Under the pieces are notes generated by a model. That model worked only from the letters and a program-made list of their open reading frames with translations, did no database searches and was not told the DNA's origin. Below, one piece after another: positions 16,941 to 28,328 of a stretch of DNA of 64,000 nt (within the stretch, counting starts at the first letter, position 1; each line of letters starts with the position of its first letter). The stretch covers positions 186,001-250,000 of the forward strand of contig NZ_FNFB01000001.1 in the NCBI RefSeq assembly GCF_900100395.1, written 5' to 3'. A program made the translations under genes and the position numbers. Source of the stretch: Nonomuraea maritima (lineage in GTDB: Bacteria > Actinomycetota > Actinomycetes > Streptosporangiales > Streptosporangiaceae).

Positions 16941-18310
16941 CGCGGGTCCTCCACGGGTTCTGCGGGTGGTTCCGCGGTCTGCGCCGCCTCGGGCGGCGGT
17001 TCTGCCGGGACGGAGATGATCCGCGCCGCCACCGCGCCGATCGCCGCCAGGACGAACGGGTACGCGCACAGGTAGACCCGGAACGCGAGCCCCGGGTCGG
17101 CGCCGGGGTCGTCGCCCGAGTTGTAGCCGAAGAACACGCCCAGCGAGGTGAGCGCGAGCCCGGTCACGATGCCGTTGAGCCGGCCGAAGAAGCCGAACGC
17201 GGACAGGAACAGCCCTTCCCGGTGCTCCCCGTTGCGCGCCGCGTCGGCGTCCAGCACGCGGGCGACGATGAGGTCGTTGGTCGCGAGCATGCCCGACCAC
17301 CCGGCCCCGACGAGCACGCCCGCGGCCAGGGCGGTGACGAGGTCGGTGGCGAAGAACAGGGCCGCGAAACTCACCGCCAGGACGGCGAAGGAGAGCCGCC
17401 AGGCGCGCAGGGCCCCGTGGCGGGCGACGACACGCGTCCAGACGGCGAGGCCGGCCACCGAGAACAGGATGACGACGGCCTGGAGGTAGAGCGCGTTCAC
17501 GACGGGCAGCCCGAGCGAGTACCGGACGTACAGCTGGATGCCCGCGAGGACGAGGGCCATGGCCCCGCCGTAGCAGGAGCCGGTGAGCCCGACCGTCCAG
17601 AACAGCCGGTTGCTGACGATCGACCACACGCTGGGCAGCAGGCGCGGCCGCTCGCGCGTCGAGTAGCGGGGCCGCTCGCGCGCGCCGAGCGCCATGAAGA
17701 CGATCACGGCGAGCGCGACCGCGCCGTAGATGATCGCGGTGATCTGGAAGCCCTGGGTGGTCTCCTCGGTGCCGAACACCTGCGTGGTGAGCAGCGGGGT
17801 GAGCGCGAGCGAGATCACCAGTGCGACGAGCTGGAAGCCCTGGCGCAGGCCGTTGGCCACGGCCCGGTCGCGTTCGCGCGGGTACAGCTCGGGCAGCAGG
17901 GCGCCGTAGTTGGCGTTCAGCATCGAGTCGAACGCCTCGCACAGGATCGCGAACACCGCGAACCACACCAGCAGGCCGACGCCCTCCAGCGACGCCGGCG
18001 CGGAGAAGAACGCGATCATGCAGGCCGCGAGCATGGGCGCGCCGACGAGCAGCCAGGGCCTGCGGCGGCCGTACCTGGTGCGGGTGCGGTCGGACAGGTG
18101 GCCGAGCAGCGGGTTGTCCAACGCGTCGATGATCGCGTAGATCACCATGACGGCGCCGTAGGCGCGGACGTCGAGCCCGAGGATGTCCACGTAGTAGAGG
18201 ATCATCGAGCCTTTGATCATGTTGATCGGGATGGACGTCCCGAACATCCCGATGGCGTAGCGCCACGCTGGGGTGCGTCCGGGAAGGTCGGCCTGGTCGG
18301 GCCGGGACAC
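16937..18310 (-). CDS. GPH-family sugar:cation symporter (MFS)
   Basis: A 457-residue, 12-helix carrier of the glycoside-pentoside-hexuronide family. Typical features are GTSIPINMIKGSMILYYVD in helix 1-2, DALDNPLLGHLSDRTRTRYGRRRPW in the first cytoplasmic loop (cited by its short pieces DNPLLG and RTRYGRRRPW), and a long central loop with RERPRYSTRERP. GTG 18310 was chosen because GAGG lies 7 bases upstream; an in-frame ATG at 18418 would add 36 Arg/Pro-rich residues. It is co-transcribed with the YdjC deacetylase. Confidence 0.88.
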   Translation of the reverse strand: MSRPDQADLPGRTPAWRYAIGMFGTSIPINMIKGSMILYYVDILGLDVRAYGAVMVIYAIIDALDNPLLGHLSDRTRTRYGRRRPWLLVGAPMLAACMIAFFSAPASLEGVGLLVWFAVFAILCEAFDSMLNANYGALLPELYPRERDRAVANGLRQGFQLVALVISLALTPLLTTQVFGTEETTQGFQITAIIYGAVALAVIVFMALGARERPRYSTRERPRLLPSVWSIVSNRLFWTVGLTGSCYGGAMALVLAGIQLYVRYSLGLPVVNALYLQAVVILFSVAGLAVWTRVVARHGALRAWRLSFAVLAVSFAALFFATDLVTALAAGVLVGAGWSGMLATNDLIVARVLDADAARNGEHREGLFLSAFGFFGRLNGIVTGLALTSLGVFFGYNSGDDPGADPGLAFRVYLCAYPFVLAAIGAVAARIISVPAEPPPEAAQTAEPPAEPVEDPR

Positions 18311-18451
18311 GCGATCACCTCGCCTTTGCTGGCGCCGGCGCCGCGCGGCACCTGGGGGGCGTGCCGCACCCGACGTCGGCTGCGGGTGATGCTCGTCCAT
18401 GATCCCGGCGCGCGTCAAGGACGTTCGTGCCCACGCGCCCGTCCCGGGACG

Positions 18452-18706
18452 TCAGCTGTCGGCGAGCCGGCCCGCCCGGCGTTCGCGGAAGGCGGCGAGC
18501 AGACGGGTGCGCATCGCGGCGGGCGGCGGCTCGACGGGCCGGTCGCCGAGCGCCCGGACGGTGGCCAGGAACTGCGTCTCGTAACCGCGGCAGTCCGCGC
18601 AGCACGACAGGTGGGTGCGGACGGCGTCGCGCGTGGTCGGGTCGATGGCGTCGTCGTAGTAGGCGGTGAGGAGTTCCACCAGTTGATCGCAGGTGAACCG
18701 CTTCAC
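18452..18706 (-). CDS. Zinc-finger (ZAS-type) anti-sigma factor
   Basis: An 84-residue soluble protein with the zinc-binding pattern H-x3-C-x2-C seen as HLSCCADC at about residues 32-39, preceded by the CDQLVELLTAYYDDAID helix typical of zf-HC2 proteins. No membrane helix. It follows an ECF sigma gene by 78 bases on the same strand, so it most likely binds and holds that sigma factor; zinc loss or thiol oxidation is the usual release signal in this class (family knowledge). Confidence 0.85.
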   Translation of the reverse strand: MKRFTCDQLVELLTAYYDDAIDPTTRDAVRTHLSCCADCRGYETQFLATVRALGDRPVEPPPAAMRTRLLAAFRERRAGRLADS

Positions 18707-18784
18707 AACGTTGACCGCCTTGTCGGAAGATGAACCGTTTCACTTATTGTGCCGCCCGGAGGGGCTCATGGCACGCGCCGGTCG

Positions 18785-19420
18785 TCAGTCGGGCTGTTTC
18801 ACGGACTCGTAGTAGCCCGCGAGCCAGCCCCGCACGGCCGTGCGGGCGCGGTGGAGCAGCACCCGCTGGTTGGCCGCCGAGATCTCGAGGATGTCGCAGA
18901 CCTCGTCGGAGGTGCAGCCCTCGACGTCGCGCAGCGTGATCACCACCCGCTGGCGGAGCGGGAGCCTGCTCAGCGCCTCGGCGATGAGCCCTCGCGCCTC
19001 CGCGGCCAGCGCCTCCCCCTCGGGCGTCGGCCACGCGGCGGTGAACTCCGCCCGGCCGGTCATCGGCGGCCCGTGACCGCCGGACGGCTGGCCGTCGCGC
19101 TCGAACGCGCTCCACGGCAGCGTACGGCTCTCCCGCAGCCCGCGCTTCTTCGCGGTGTTCACCAGGATGCGGTAGACCCACGTCTTGACCGAGGAACGCC
19201 CCTCGAAGCCGTCGATCCCGTCGATCACCGCCAGCCAGGTGTCCTGGACGACCTCCTCGGCGGAGTGATCGGTGGACACGTACGACCTGGCCACCCGGAG
19301 CATGCCGTGGGACCAGGTGTCGAGCAGCGTGGCGAACATCGTCTCGTCGCCGGCTCGCAGGGCCGTGACGACGACGTCGTCCGGGGGCAGCACGTCGCCC
19401 GCGATGGACCCCACGACCAC
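18785..19420 (-). CDS. ECF-type RNA polymerase sigma factor
   Basis: A 211-residue sigma-70 family protein with region 2 (FATLLDTWSHGMLRVARSYV ... VQDTWLAVIDGIDGFEGRSSVKTWVYRIL, about residues 28-85) and region 4 (SRLPLRQRVVITLRDVEGCT ... ANQRVLLHRARTAVR, residues 160-205). The linker is long. Start is a GTG at 19420 or, with better spacing to GGAGGGG, the GTG at 19414. The adjoining ZAS anti-sigma gene makes this a regulator/antiregulator pair. A strong palindrome lies 140 bases upstream. Confidence 0.9.
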   Translation of the reverse strand: MVVGSIAGDVLPPDDVVVTALRAGDETMFATLLDTWSHGMLRVARSYVSTDHSAEEVVQDTWLAVIDGIDGFEGRSSVKTWVYRILVNTAKKRGLRESRTLPWSAFERDGQPSGGHGPPMTGRAEFTAAWPTPEGEALAAEARGLIAEALSRLPLRQRVVITLRDVEGCTSDEVCDILEISAANQRVLLHRARTAVRGWLAGYYESVKQPD

Positions 19421-20011
19421 ATCCCCTCCGTCGAACGCCAGGACGTCCTACCCCGGGGACGGAACCGCATGACGGCGCGGCCCTCGCGGCGGGACGACAC
19501 CCCGCCCACGCTAATCCCCCACTCTGACGTTTTCCCCACCGTGCGCCCGGTACCCCCTATAAGCGGATTGTCCGCCTATATCCAGACATCCACGGCGGCC
19601 TCTCCACGCGAGCGGACCGCTGAGCAACCCCTCCCCACCCGAAGAGGGCCGACGAGCGCCCCTCCCCCACCGAGGGGCCGTGAGCGGCCCCTTCCATAAC
19701 CGAGGAGCCCGTCTGACCTCGGTCGGAGCCCCGCGCGGAGGGCCCGCGCAGGGGGCCCGCGCCTCACAGGGCGGCATCGCGGCTTGTTGGTTCGTGTCGC
19801 GTTCCGGACAGGTGACCGGAACTCGCCATATCGGCGGAAAAATCAGCAAAGCCGCAGGTAGGGCCTTCCTGCCGGCAGCTTCGGAGGAATCGGAGACTGC
19901 ACGACAAACCTCTCGTAACTTGCTAAGAGGACACGATCCCCCAAGGATGCTCCGCGATGGGTTCACAAGATCCCACAAATTCCCCCAGGGCACCCCCTCT
20001 GAAGGAGATTC
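19421..20011. other. Divergent intergenic region between sigma-factor and subtilase genes
   Basis: About 590 bases with no gene I can support. It holds a 23-bp near-perfect palindrome at 19558-19580, a short perfect hairpin GGGGCCG-TGAG-CGGCCCC at 19674-19691, a run of GAGGG/CCCCTC-rich sequence at 19600-19740, and the subtilase ribosome site GAAGGAG at 20001-20007. The last 200 bases are less GC-rich than the flanks and probably contain the subtilase promoter and leader. Confidence 0.6.
19558..19580. promoter_or_regulatory. 23-bp palindrome, candidate operator
   Basis: Arms TATAAGCGGA and TCCGCCTATA are separated by TTG and match at nine of ten positions. The form (AGCGGA-N3-TCCGCY) resembles operators of TetR-family repressors. 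It lies 138 bases upstream of the ECF sigma start, so it may sit in that gene's promoter; no matching regulator gene is adjacent. Confidence 0.6.
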
Positions 20012-23032
<3,021 letters not shown>

Positions 23033-23054
23033 CCTGACGCGCTCACCGGTATTC

Positions 23055-23085
23055 GGGCCCGTCCCCTCACGAGGGGGGCGGGCCC
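23055..23085 (+). terminator. Rho-independent-like hairpin after the subtilase gene
   Basis: GGGCCCGTCCCCTC pairs with GAGGGGGGCGGGCCC around a three-base loop, one bulge. It lies 23 bases after the subtilase stop and before the next promoter. No T-tract, as is usual in this GC-rich DNA. Confidence 0.75.
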
Positions 23086-23125
23086 TCACGCTTGCCACGT
23101 GCGCCTATCCCATAAACCCCACAGG

Positions 23126-23140
23126 TATAGTTGGGTTACA
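23126..23140 (+). promoter_or_regulatory. Minus-10 element of a leaderless promoter
   Basis: TATAGT at 23126-23131 is followed after 8 bases by the ATG at 23140. A start of transcription 7-9 bases past the element would fall on the A of the ATG, and there is no ribosome site before it, so the mRNA is probably leaderless. No clear minus-35 box was found. Confidence 0.6.
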
Positions 23141-24501
23141 TGGCTCTTCCATCGGTCGCCGTCGTCGGAGGCGGCGCGAGCGGCGCTCTGACCGCGATCC
23201 ACCTGCTGCGACTCGCCCGCACCTCCGGCACTGACGTGACGGTGACCCTGCTCGACCAGGGTGGCCGGCACGCACTCGGGCAGGCGTACTCCACGACCGA
23301 CCCGCACCACCTGCTCAACACGCGCGCCGACCGGATGAGCGCCCTCGACGACGACCCGGACCATCTGCTGGCCTGGGCCCGTACCGCGGGCCTGGACGCC
23401 AGCGGCCCCGACTACCTGCCGCGCGCCCACTACGGGCGCTACCTGCGCGACGTCCTGGCCGCGGCGGAGGAGCCGCCCGCACGCACGCTCCACCGCGTCA
23501 CCGCCACCGCCGTCGCCCTGGAGGCCGACCACGCCGTACGGCTGGCGGACGGCCGGCGCGTCACGGCCGACGCCGTCGTCCTCGCGCTGGGCAACCGGAG
23601 CCCGGCCCCCGTGCCCGGCGTGCCCGCGCACCCGCGCCACGTCGCCGACCCGTGGGCGGGCGACGCCCTGTCCCGCGTCGGCGATGGCGGCCCGGTGCTG
23701 ATCCTCGGCACCGGCCTCACGATGGTGGACGTCGCCCTCACCGTCGCCCGCACGCACCCGGACACGGTGGTGTACGCGCTGTCGCGGCGCGCCCTCCTCC
23801 CGCGACCGCACCCGCCGCACCCGGCCGCGCCCGTGCCCGTGGCCCTCCCCGACGGACCGCTGCGGGTCAGGGGCCTGCTGGCCGCCGTCCGACAGGCCGT
23901 ACGGGAGAGCGGGGGCGACCGGCACGGCGTCATGGAGGGGCTGCGGCCGCACGTCCAGGAGCTGTGGCGGCGCCTCGGGCCGGACGAGCGGCGGCTGTTC
24001 CTGCGCCGGGTGGCGCGTTACTGGGAGGTGCACCGGCACCGCATCCCGCCCGCCTCCGCCGCCGCCCTCGCCGACCTGCGGGCGAGCGGGCGGCTGCGGC
24101 TGCTGCGCGGCAGCCTCGTCGGCGCCGAGCCCACCGCCGCCGGCCTGCGCGTCCGCGCCGACCTGGACGGCGCCGCGACCGACCTCGAGGTCGGCTGGCT
24201 GGTCAACGCCACGGGGCCGGGCTCCGACGTCACCGCCGACCCCTTCCTCGGGGGCCTCGTCGCCTCCGGGACGGCCCGGCCCGACCCCTTCCGGCTCGGC
24301 CTCGACGCGGCCCCGGACGGCGCGGTACTGGACGCCGACGGCCGTCCGAGCGACCACCTGTTCGCCCTCGGCCCGTTGCTGCGCGGCACCCTGTACGAGA
24401 CCACCGCCGTCCCGGAGATCCGCACCCAGGCCGCCGCCCTCGCCCCGCGCCTCCTCGAAGCCGCCGTCACCCGCGCCGCCCGGGTGCGCCCGGTGGCGTG
24501 A
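23140..24501 (+). CDS. FAD/NAD(P)-binding oxidoreductase (YdhS/HI-type)
   Basis: A 453-residue protein with the FAD-binding start VAVVGGGASGALTAIHLLR (residues 5-23) and an internal second nucleotide site LILGTGLTMVDVAL, ending in LFALGPLLRGTLYETTAVPEIRTQA. This arrangement is typical of the NAD_binding_9 family, whose reactions are mostly unknown. DHLLNTRADRMSALDDDP-like text near residue 55 is a family hallmark (cited here in part). ATG 23140 is preferred over TTG 23131 because it sits at the predicted transcription start. Single gene; no operon partner closer than the cold-shock gene. Confidence 0.85.
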   Translation: MALPSVAVVGGGASGALTAIHLLRLARTSGTDVTVTLLDQGGRHALGQAYSTTDPHHLLNTRADRMSALDDDPDHLLAWARTAGLDASGPDYLPRAHYGRYLRDVLAAAEEPPARTLHRVTATAVALEADHAVRLADGRRVTADAVVLALGNRSPAPVPGVPAHPRHVADPWAGDALSRVGDGGPVLILGTGLTMVDVALTVARTHPDTVVYALSRRALLPRPHPPHPAAPVPVALPDGPLRVRGLLAAVRQAVRESGGDRHGVMEGLRPHVQELWRRLGPDERRLFLRRVARYWEVHRHRIPPASAAALADLRASGRLRLLRGSLVGAEPTAAGLRVRADLDGAATDLEVGWLVNATGPGSDVTADPFLGGLVASGTARPDPFRLGLDAAPDGAVLDADGRPSDHLFALGPLLRGTLYETTAVPEIRTQAAALAPRLLEAAVTRAARVRPVA

Positions 24502-24514
24502 CAGCATGCCGGGC

Positions 24515-24733
24515 ATGGCGCTCGGAGTGGTGAAGGTCTGGCACATGGAGGAAGGGTGGGGCGTGATCGCCTCACTCGAACTGCCACCGGGGCATGACGC
24601 CTGGTCGCATTTCAGCCTCATCCTCGCCGAGGGCTACCGCTGCCTCGAACCCGGTGACCGCGTCGAGTTCGAGCCCGTCCGGCGCAGCCAGGACGGTTAC
24701 GACTTCGTCGCGACGGACGTACGGAAGTTGTGA
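24515..24733 (+). CDS. Divergent cold-shock-domain protein
   Basis: A 72-residue protein with the shape of a cold-shock domain: GVVKVWHMEEGWGVI at the start in place of the usual GTVKWFNxEKGFGFI, DAWSHFSLI in place of DVFVHYSAI, and LEPGDRVEFEPV near the end. The RNP1 and RNP2 aromatic residues are partly replaced (GWGVI, HFSLI), so RNA/DNA binding may be altered. ATG 24515 is preferred over ATG 24506 as it starts at the domain edge. It lies 13 bases after the FAD oxidoreductase and ahead of a strong hairpin. Confidence 0.8.
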   Translation: MALGVVKVWHMEEGWGVIASLELPPGHDAWSHFSLILAEGYRCLEPGDRVEFEPVRRSQDGYDFVATDVRKL

Positions 24734-24744
24734 CGGACATGGCC

Positions 24745-24777
24745 AGGCGCCCCCATGGCGAGTCCATGGGGGCGCCT
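24745..24777. terminator. Strong bidirectional terminator hairpin
   Basis: A perfect 14-bp stem, AGGCGCCCCCATGG (24745-24758) with CCATGGGGGCGCCT (24764-24777), and a CGAGT loop. It lies between the convergent cold-shock and alkaline phosphatase genes. Confidence 0.85.
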
Positions 24778-24790
24778 GCCGGTGTCGGTG

Positions 24791-26065
24791 TCAGTGCTTG
24801 CGGGTGAGGATCCGCGCGAGCACGTCGTGGACGTGGGTGTTCGGGTGCTTGCCGGTGAACTGCTCGGCCAGGGGCCCGACAGCGGTGACGGGAACGTCCG
24901 CGCCGGTGTGCTCCGTGGTGGTCCAGTCCATGACGAACGTGTGGTCGCTGCCCTTGACGGGGAACGGACCGTCCTCGGTCGACGGCGCGGTGCCGGTCTC
25001 GTCGTCGGCGACGGCGTCCTCCACGGTCAGGCCACCGCAGTCGTGGTCGCCGGTGATGACCAGCAGGGTGTCCGGGTGCGCGGCGACGTAGTCGCGCGCG
25101 ACCTTGACGGCCTTCTCCAGGGAGGCCATGGCCTGCAGCACGCGGGTGCCGTTGTTGTGGTGGGCGAACTCGTCGATGCCCTCCTCCTCGACCATGAGGA
25201 AGAAGCCCTTCTTGTTCGTGCTCAGCGTGTCGAGCGCCTTGCGCGTCATGGTGGCCAGGTCGACCGCCGGACGGTAGACGTCGCCCTCGCCCTCGGCCTG
25301 CTGCTGGAACATCTCCTCGTTGCCGAACAGGCCGAGCAGCTTGCCGCGCCGGGCGTGGGCCAGGCCCTTGGCGTCGGAGACGTACTGGTAGCCGGCGGCC
25401 TGGGCCTTCTTGACGAGGTTGCCCTTGGTGCCCTTGCTCTCCTCGGTGGTGTCCTCCGCCGGCTTGTCGGGCCACGCGCCGGGGGTGCCGGCGGGCAGCC
25501 ACCAGTCCTCGCCGCCGCCGAGGATGACGTCCGGCTTGGACTTGGTGATGTACTGCAGGGCGATGTCGTCCTGCCTGGCGCGGTCGGTGGTGTGGGCGAA
25601 GAACGCCGCGGGGCTGGCGTCGGTGACCTGCGACGTGGTCACCAGGCCGGTCGACTTGCCGGCGGCCTTGGCCTGCTGGCCGAGGATCGGCAGGGAGCGG
25701 CCCTTCGCGTCGACGCCGATGGCGCCGTTGTAGGTCTTCACACCGGTCGACCAGGCGGTGGCAGCCGCGGCGGAGTCGGTCACCGTGGCCTTGGGGTCGT
25801 GCGGGCTGGTGGTCAGCTGCCCGGAGACGGGGAGCTTGTCCATGGTGAGCTGCCCGTTCAAACCGTCCAGATACAGCCGTGCGGCCTCGCGGTGGGCGGC
25901 GGACATGCCGTCACCGTTGATGAAGATCACACTCTTGGCGTGTCCGGCGTGACCGTGGCCGGTGGCCGCGGCGAAGGCGACGGGGCCGTTCGACACCACG
26001 ACGGCGGCGGTCGCGGCCGCCACCGTGGCCGCAAGCAGCCGGCCACGCGTGAGGGAAGGAAGCAC
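24791..26065 (-). CDS. Secreted alkaline phosphatase (PhoA superfamily)
   Basis: A 424-residue exported phosphomonoesterase. After a signal segment (LLAATVAAATAAVVVSNGPVAFAAA) come the zinc/magnesium and nucleophile motifs in order: IFINGDGMSAAHREAA (metal Asp), TVTDSAAAATAWSTG (nucleophile Ser), FFAHTTDR, MVEEEGIDEFAHHNNG (metal Glu, Asp, His), ITGDHDCGG (Asp-His) and TEHTGADVPV (last zinc His). Full set present, so it should be active. GTG 26065 with GGAG upstream is preferred to the in-frame ATG 26095, giving SLTRGRLLAAT as a Tat-less signal start. Expected to be phosphate-regulated, but no PHO box was identified. Confidence 0.93.
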   Translation of the reverse strand: MLPSLTRGRLLAATVAAATAAVVVSNGPVAFAAATGHGHAGHAKSVIFINGDGMSAAHREAARLYLDGLNGQLTMDKLPVSGQLTTSPHDPKATVTDSAAAATAWSTGVKTYNGAIGVDAKGRSLPILGQQAKAAGKSTGLVTTSQVTDASPAAFFAHTTDRARQDDIALQYITKSKPDVILGGGEDWWLPAGTPGAWPDKPAEDTTEESKGTKGNLVKKAQAAGYQYVSDAKGLAHARRGKLLGLFGNEEMFQQQAEGEGDVYRPAVDLATMTRKALDTLSTNKKGFFLMVEEEGIDEFAHHNNGTRVLQAMASLEKAVKVARDYVAAHPDTLLVITGDHDCGGLTVEDAVADDETGTAPSTEDGPFPVKGSDHTFVMDWTTTEHTGADVPVTAVGPLAEQFTGKHPNTHVHDVLARILTRKH

Positions 26066-26237
26066 GGGGATGACGCTCCAAGCAAAGTAGACCAAACAGG
26101 GGCATTTGGGACATTACGCCCGAGTAGTGAAATCAACGGAAACATGCGTCGTCCATCGGCCGAACATCCCTCTTGCGTCCAGGCGAGGCGGAGTGGCCGG
26201 TGGATCCACCGTCGCGAGCGGCTCCTCCAGGAGGCGC

Positions 26238-26270
26238 CGGTCAGGTCACGGCGGCGCCGTGACCTGACCG
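26238..26270 (-). terminator. Strong hairpin after the DsbA-like gene
   Basis: A perfect 15-bp stem, CGGTCAGGTCACGGC (26238-26252) with GCCGTGACCTGACCG (26256-26270), three-base loop, only 5 bases beyond the stop of the minus-strand DsbA-like gene. Confidence 0.85.
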
Positions 26271-26275
26271 CTTCC

Positions 26276-26992
26276 CTACCTGGACGCCTCCTCCAGGGCG
26301 GCGCGCAGGCCGGTGGAGGTGAAGACCTCGTCGTCGGTCAGTTTCCTGCCGTCGAGCAGGAGCGTGGGAGTCCCCTGCACCTCGGGTGAGGCGAACACCG
26401 ACGCGGTGGTCTGCCGCACCTGCGCGGCGTAACGCTGCGACTCGATGCAGGACGTCACGGCGGGATCGGTGATCCCCACGTCGGAGGCGATCTTCATCAG
26501 GTCGTCGACGGTGAACGCGGTCCGCTCGTCCGGCTGCGCGGCGAAGACCGCGTCGTGGAAGGCCATCCAGGACGAGCCGGGCACGCACTGCGCCGCCGCG
26601 GCGGCTCGTACGGAGCCTTCCGGGTTGACGAACGCGATCGGGTGGTAGACCACCTTCGCCTTGCCCTCGGCGGCGATCTGTTTGATCAGCCCGCCGTTGA
26701 CGCGCTCGAACTCCTTGCACAACGGGCACTGGAAGTCCACGTAGACATCCAGCACCGGCGCGGAGACGCCCGGTTCCGCCATGACGACAGTGCCGTCCTG
26801 TTGCGGCGTCACCGTGGCGAGCGGGCCTGAGAACGACGTCGCGGTTGACCGGTTCACCTGGGCGAAGACGCCGACGGCGACGACGGCGACCGCCACCAGG
26901 CCGACGACGATCCGCAGCGTACGCCGCCGCTTCTCCCTTCGCGCCTGCTGGATCCGTTCCTGTCGCAGCTTTTCACGGGCTGAGGTTTTCAT
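26276..26992 (-). CDS. Membrane-anchored DsbA-like thioredoxin-fold protein
   Basis: A 238-residue protein. An Arg/Lys-rich cytoplasmic start is followed by one membrane helix (LRIVVGLVAVAVVAVGVFA, about residues 26-44) and a thioredoxin_4 domain outside the membrane. The redox motif is CPLC in VDFQCPLCKEFE near residue 95, and the cis-Pro loop is GTPTLLLDG. Two further Cys (AQCVPG and TSCIES) could form a structural disulfide. It probably introduces or shuffles disulfides in secreted proteins. GGGAG lies 4 bases before ATG 26992. The frame is open further upstream, without support. Confidence 0.9.
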   Translation of the reverse strand: MKTSAREKLRQERIQQARREKRRRTLRIVVGLVAVAVVAVGVFAQVNRSTATSFSGPLATVTPQQDGTVVMAEPGVSAPVLDVYVDFQCPLCKEFERVNGGLIKQIAAEGKAKVVYHPIAFVNPEGSVRAAAAAQCVPGSSWMAFHDAVFAAQPDERTAFTVDDLMKIASDVGITDPAVTSCIESQRYAAQVRQTTASVFASPEVQGTPTLLLDGRKLTDDEVFTSTGLRAALEEASR

Positions 26993-27182
26993 GAGGCTCC
27001 CAGGGTCTGCATGGCGATGCTTGTCAGTGGTCGCCGCCGCGGCCTCGCGCCGCGCGACGTGGTGAGTGTTCACCGGCTGCAGGCCGCCGGACGGCGGCGC
27101 AGGCCGAAGGCCCGCCTGACCACACCGACGGGGACCACGACAGGACGCCAGGAGGACGGACGCGGGCAGCGATCGGCGCCGG

Positions 27183-27804
27183 TCAGACGGGACAGGAGAG
27201 GGAACGGACTCCCCGTGGCGGACCACGGCGGACCACGGCGTGGCGGAGCAACGCCGTGACCGGGGCGTCCTCGTCCGCGGCCGGATGCGCCACGGCGGGC
27301 CGATCCGGTATCGGCGCGGGCAGGGCGAGGACGACGATCCCACCGAGCCGGGATGACAGCGTGCGGACGAGCGAACGGAGCGCCCGCCAGAGCATCCGCT
27401 CCCCCGCCGAGAGCCAGAGGGCGACCATCGCCCCCGCCACGGCGTGAGCGGCCAGCATCGCGGGGGTCGACATGCCCTCGTGCGCGATGACCGTCACCGC
27501 CTCATGACCGTGCGCCATGAGAGGGGCGGCGTGCGGCCCCGGCGCGGCCTGCGGGGTGGTCCACGCGAACCACACGTGCAGGTACAGCTGGACCGCTTCG
27601 ACGGCGGCCAGGATCCACCGGGTGGACCGTTCGCGGCCCGCCAGCCGGTAGCCGATCAGCGTGAGCAGGCCGAAGGCCACACCGACCGACCATCCGGGGT
27701 ACGGGGTGCGGCGCCATGAGGTCGTGACCGGCCTCGGACAGCCCAACGCACACCAGGGCGAACCCCCCAGCGCGCATCATGCGGAACCATCCAGGCGGAC
27801 GCAT
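27183..27804 (-). pseudogene. Four-helix membrane protein gene broken by a frameshift
   Basis: Two minus-strand frames form one protein of about 206 residues. The first (ATG 27804) reads MRPPGWFRMMRAGGFALVCV and SEAGHDLMAPHP; the second continues GWSVGVAFGLLTLIGYRLAG and AVEAVQLYLHVWFAW, then a His-rich loop (HGHEAVTVIAHEGM) and AMLAAHAVAGAMVALWLSAG. I recognise this as a membrane protein conserved in streptomycetes and relatives, function unknown. The junction is at a CCCC run near 27701-27704; removing one C restores VP-GWSVG. It may be a sequencing error rather than decay. Confidence 0.75.
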
Positions 27805-27903
27805 GCCCTCCACCTATGCCCTACGCCACGTGCAGCCAGGCTACCGCCGCGACCCACCGGTCGCTTGCCCGGGCGCCTGACCTGATCCCCGTACACACGG
27901 AAC

Positions 27904-27933
27904 GACGGCCTTGTCCCTGGGGACAAGGCCGTC
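27904..27933. terminator. Strong hairpin
   Basis: Perfect 13-bp stem, GACGGCCTTGTCC (27904-27916) with GGACAAGGCCGTC (27921-27933), CTGG loop. It lies 12 bases past the stop of the minus-strand SGNH fragment and probably ended the original gene's transcript. Confidence 0.8.
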
Positions 27934-27944
27934 CCAGGTGATGA

Positions 27945-28220
27945 CTACGTGAGGGCCGGGACCTTTCGCTGGACGGGTTCGGCCAGGGCCGCCTGTCCGC
28001 TCGCGTTCAGGTGGAACACGGCCTCCGGACCTTCCTCGCCTTCGGCCAGTGCGTCGAACCCTCGGTAGTACGTGGGCGCGGACTCACACAGCGAGTGGCC
28101 CTTGAAGGCGGGGTCCAGAACGCCCGGCCTCTGGTACGGGCTGACGAAGCGGGCGTTCACGTGGAGGGCCTTCGCCGCGAGCGCGGCCGTACGCAGGGTG
28201 GTGTCCAGGGAGACCATCAC
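27945..28220 (-). pseudogene. C-terminal fragment of an SGNH/GDSL-type hydrolase
   Basis: Ninety-one residues that look like the last third of a secreted SGNH hydrolase: LHVNARFVSPYQ, GHSLCESAPTYYRG and FHLNASGQAALAEPV, where the His of FHLN is the family's catalytic His. The N-terminal blocks with the nucleophile Ser and oxyanion Gly/Asn are missing; the frame stays open upstream to about 28300 (GKRAACNKV) but meets the 3' end of the ArsR gene without any SGNH start. I read it as a truncated relic that keeps its terminator. Confidence 0.7.
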
Positions 28221-28328
28221 CTTGTTGCACGCCGCGCGTTTGCCGGCGTGGCCACCCTTGTCAGCTGTGCGCCGTAGCCGGTCATTTCGGTCGGCGGGGG
28301 GCGTGCGGGTCGTCCGGTGGGTCGAGGA

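Noticed and set aside
19674-19691. Hairpin GGGGCCG-TGAG-CGGCCCC as a terminator
   Set aside because: No gene ends nearby on either strand and there is no T-tract; it may be chance in GC-rich DNA.
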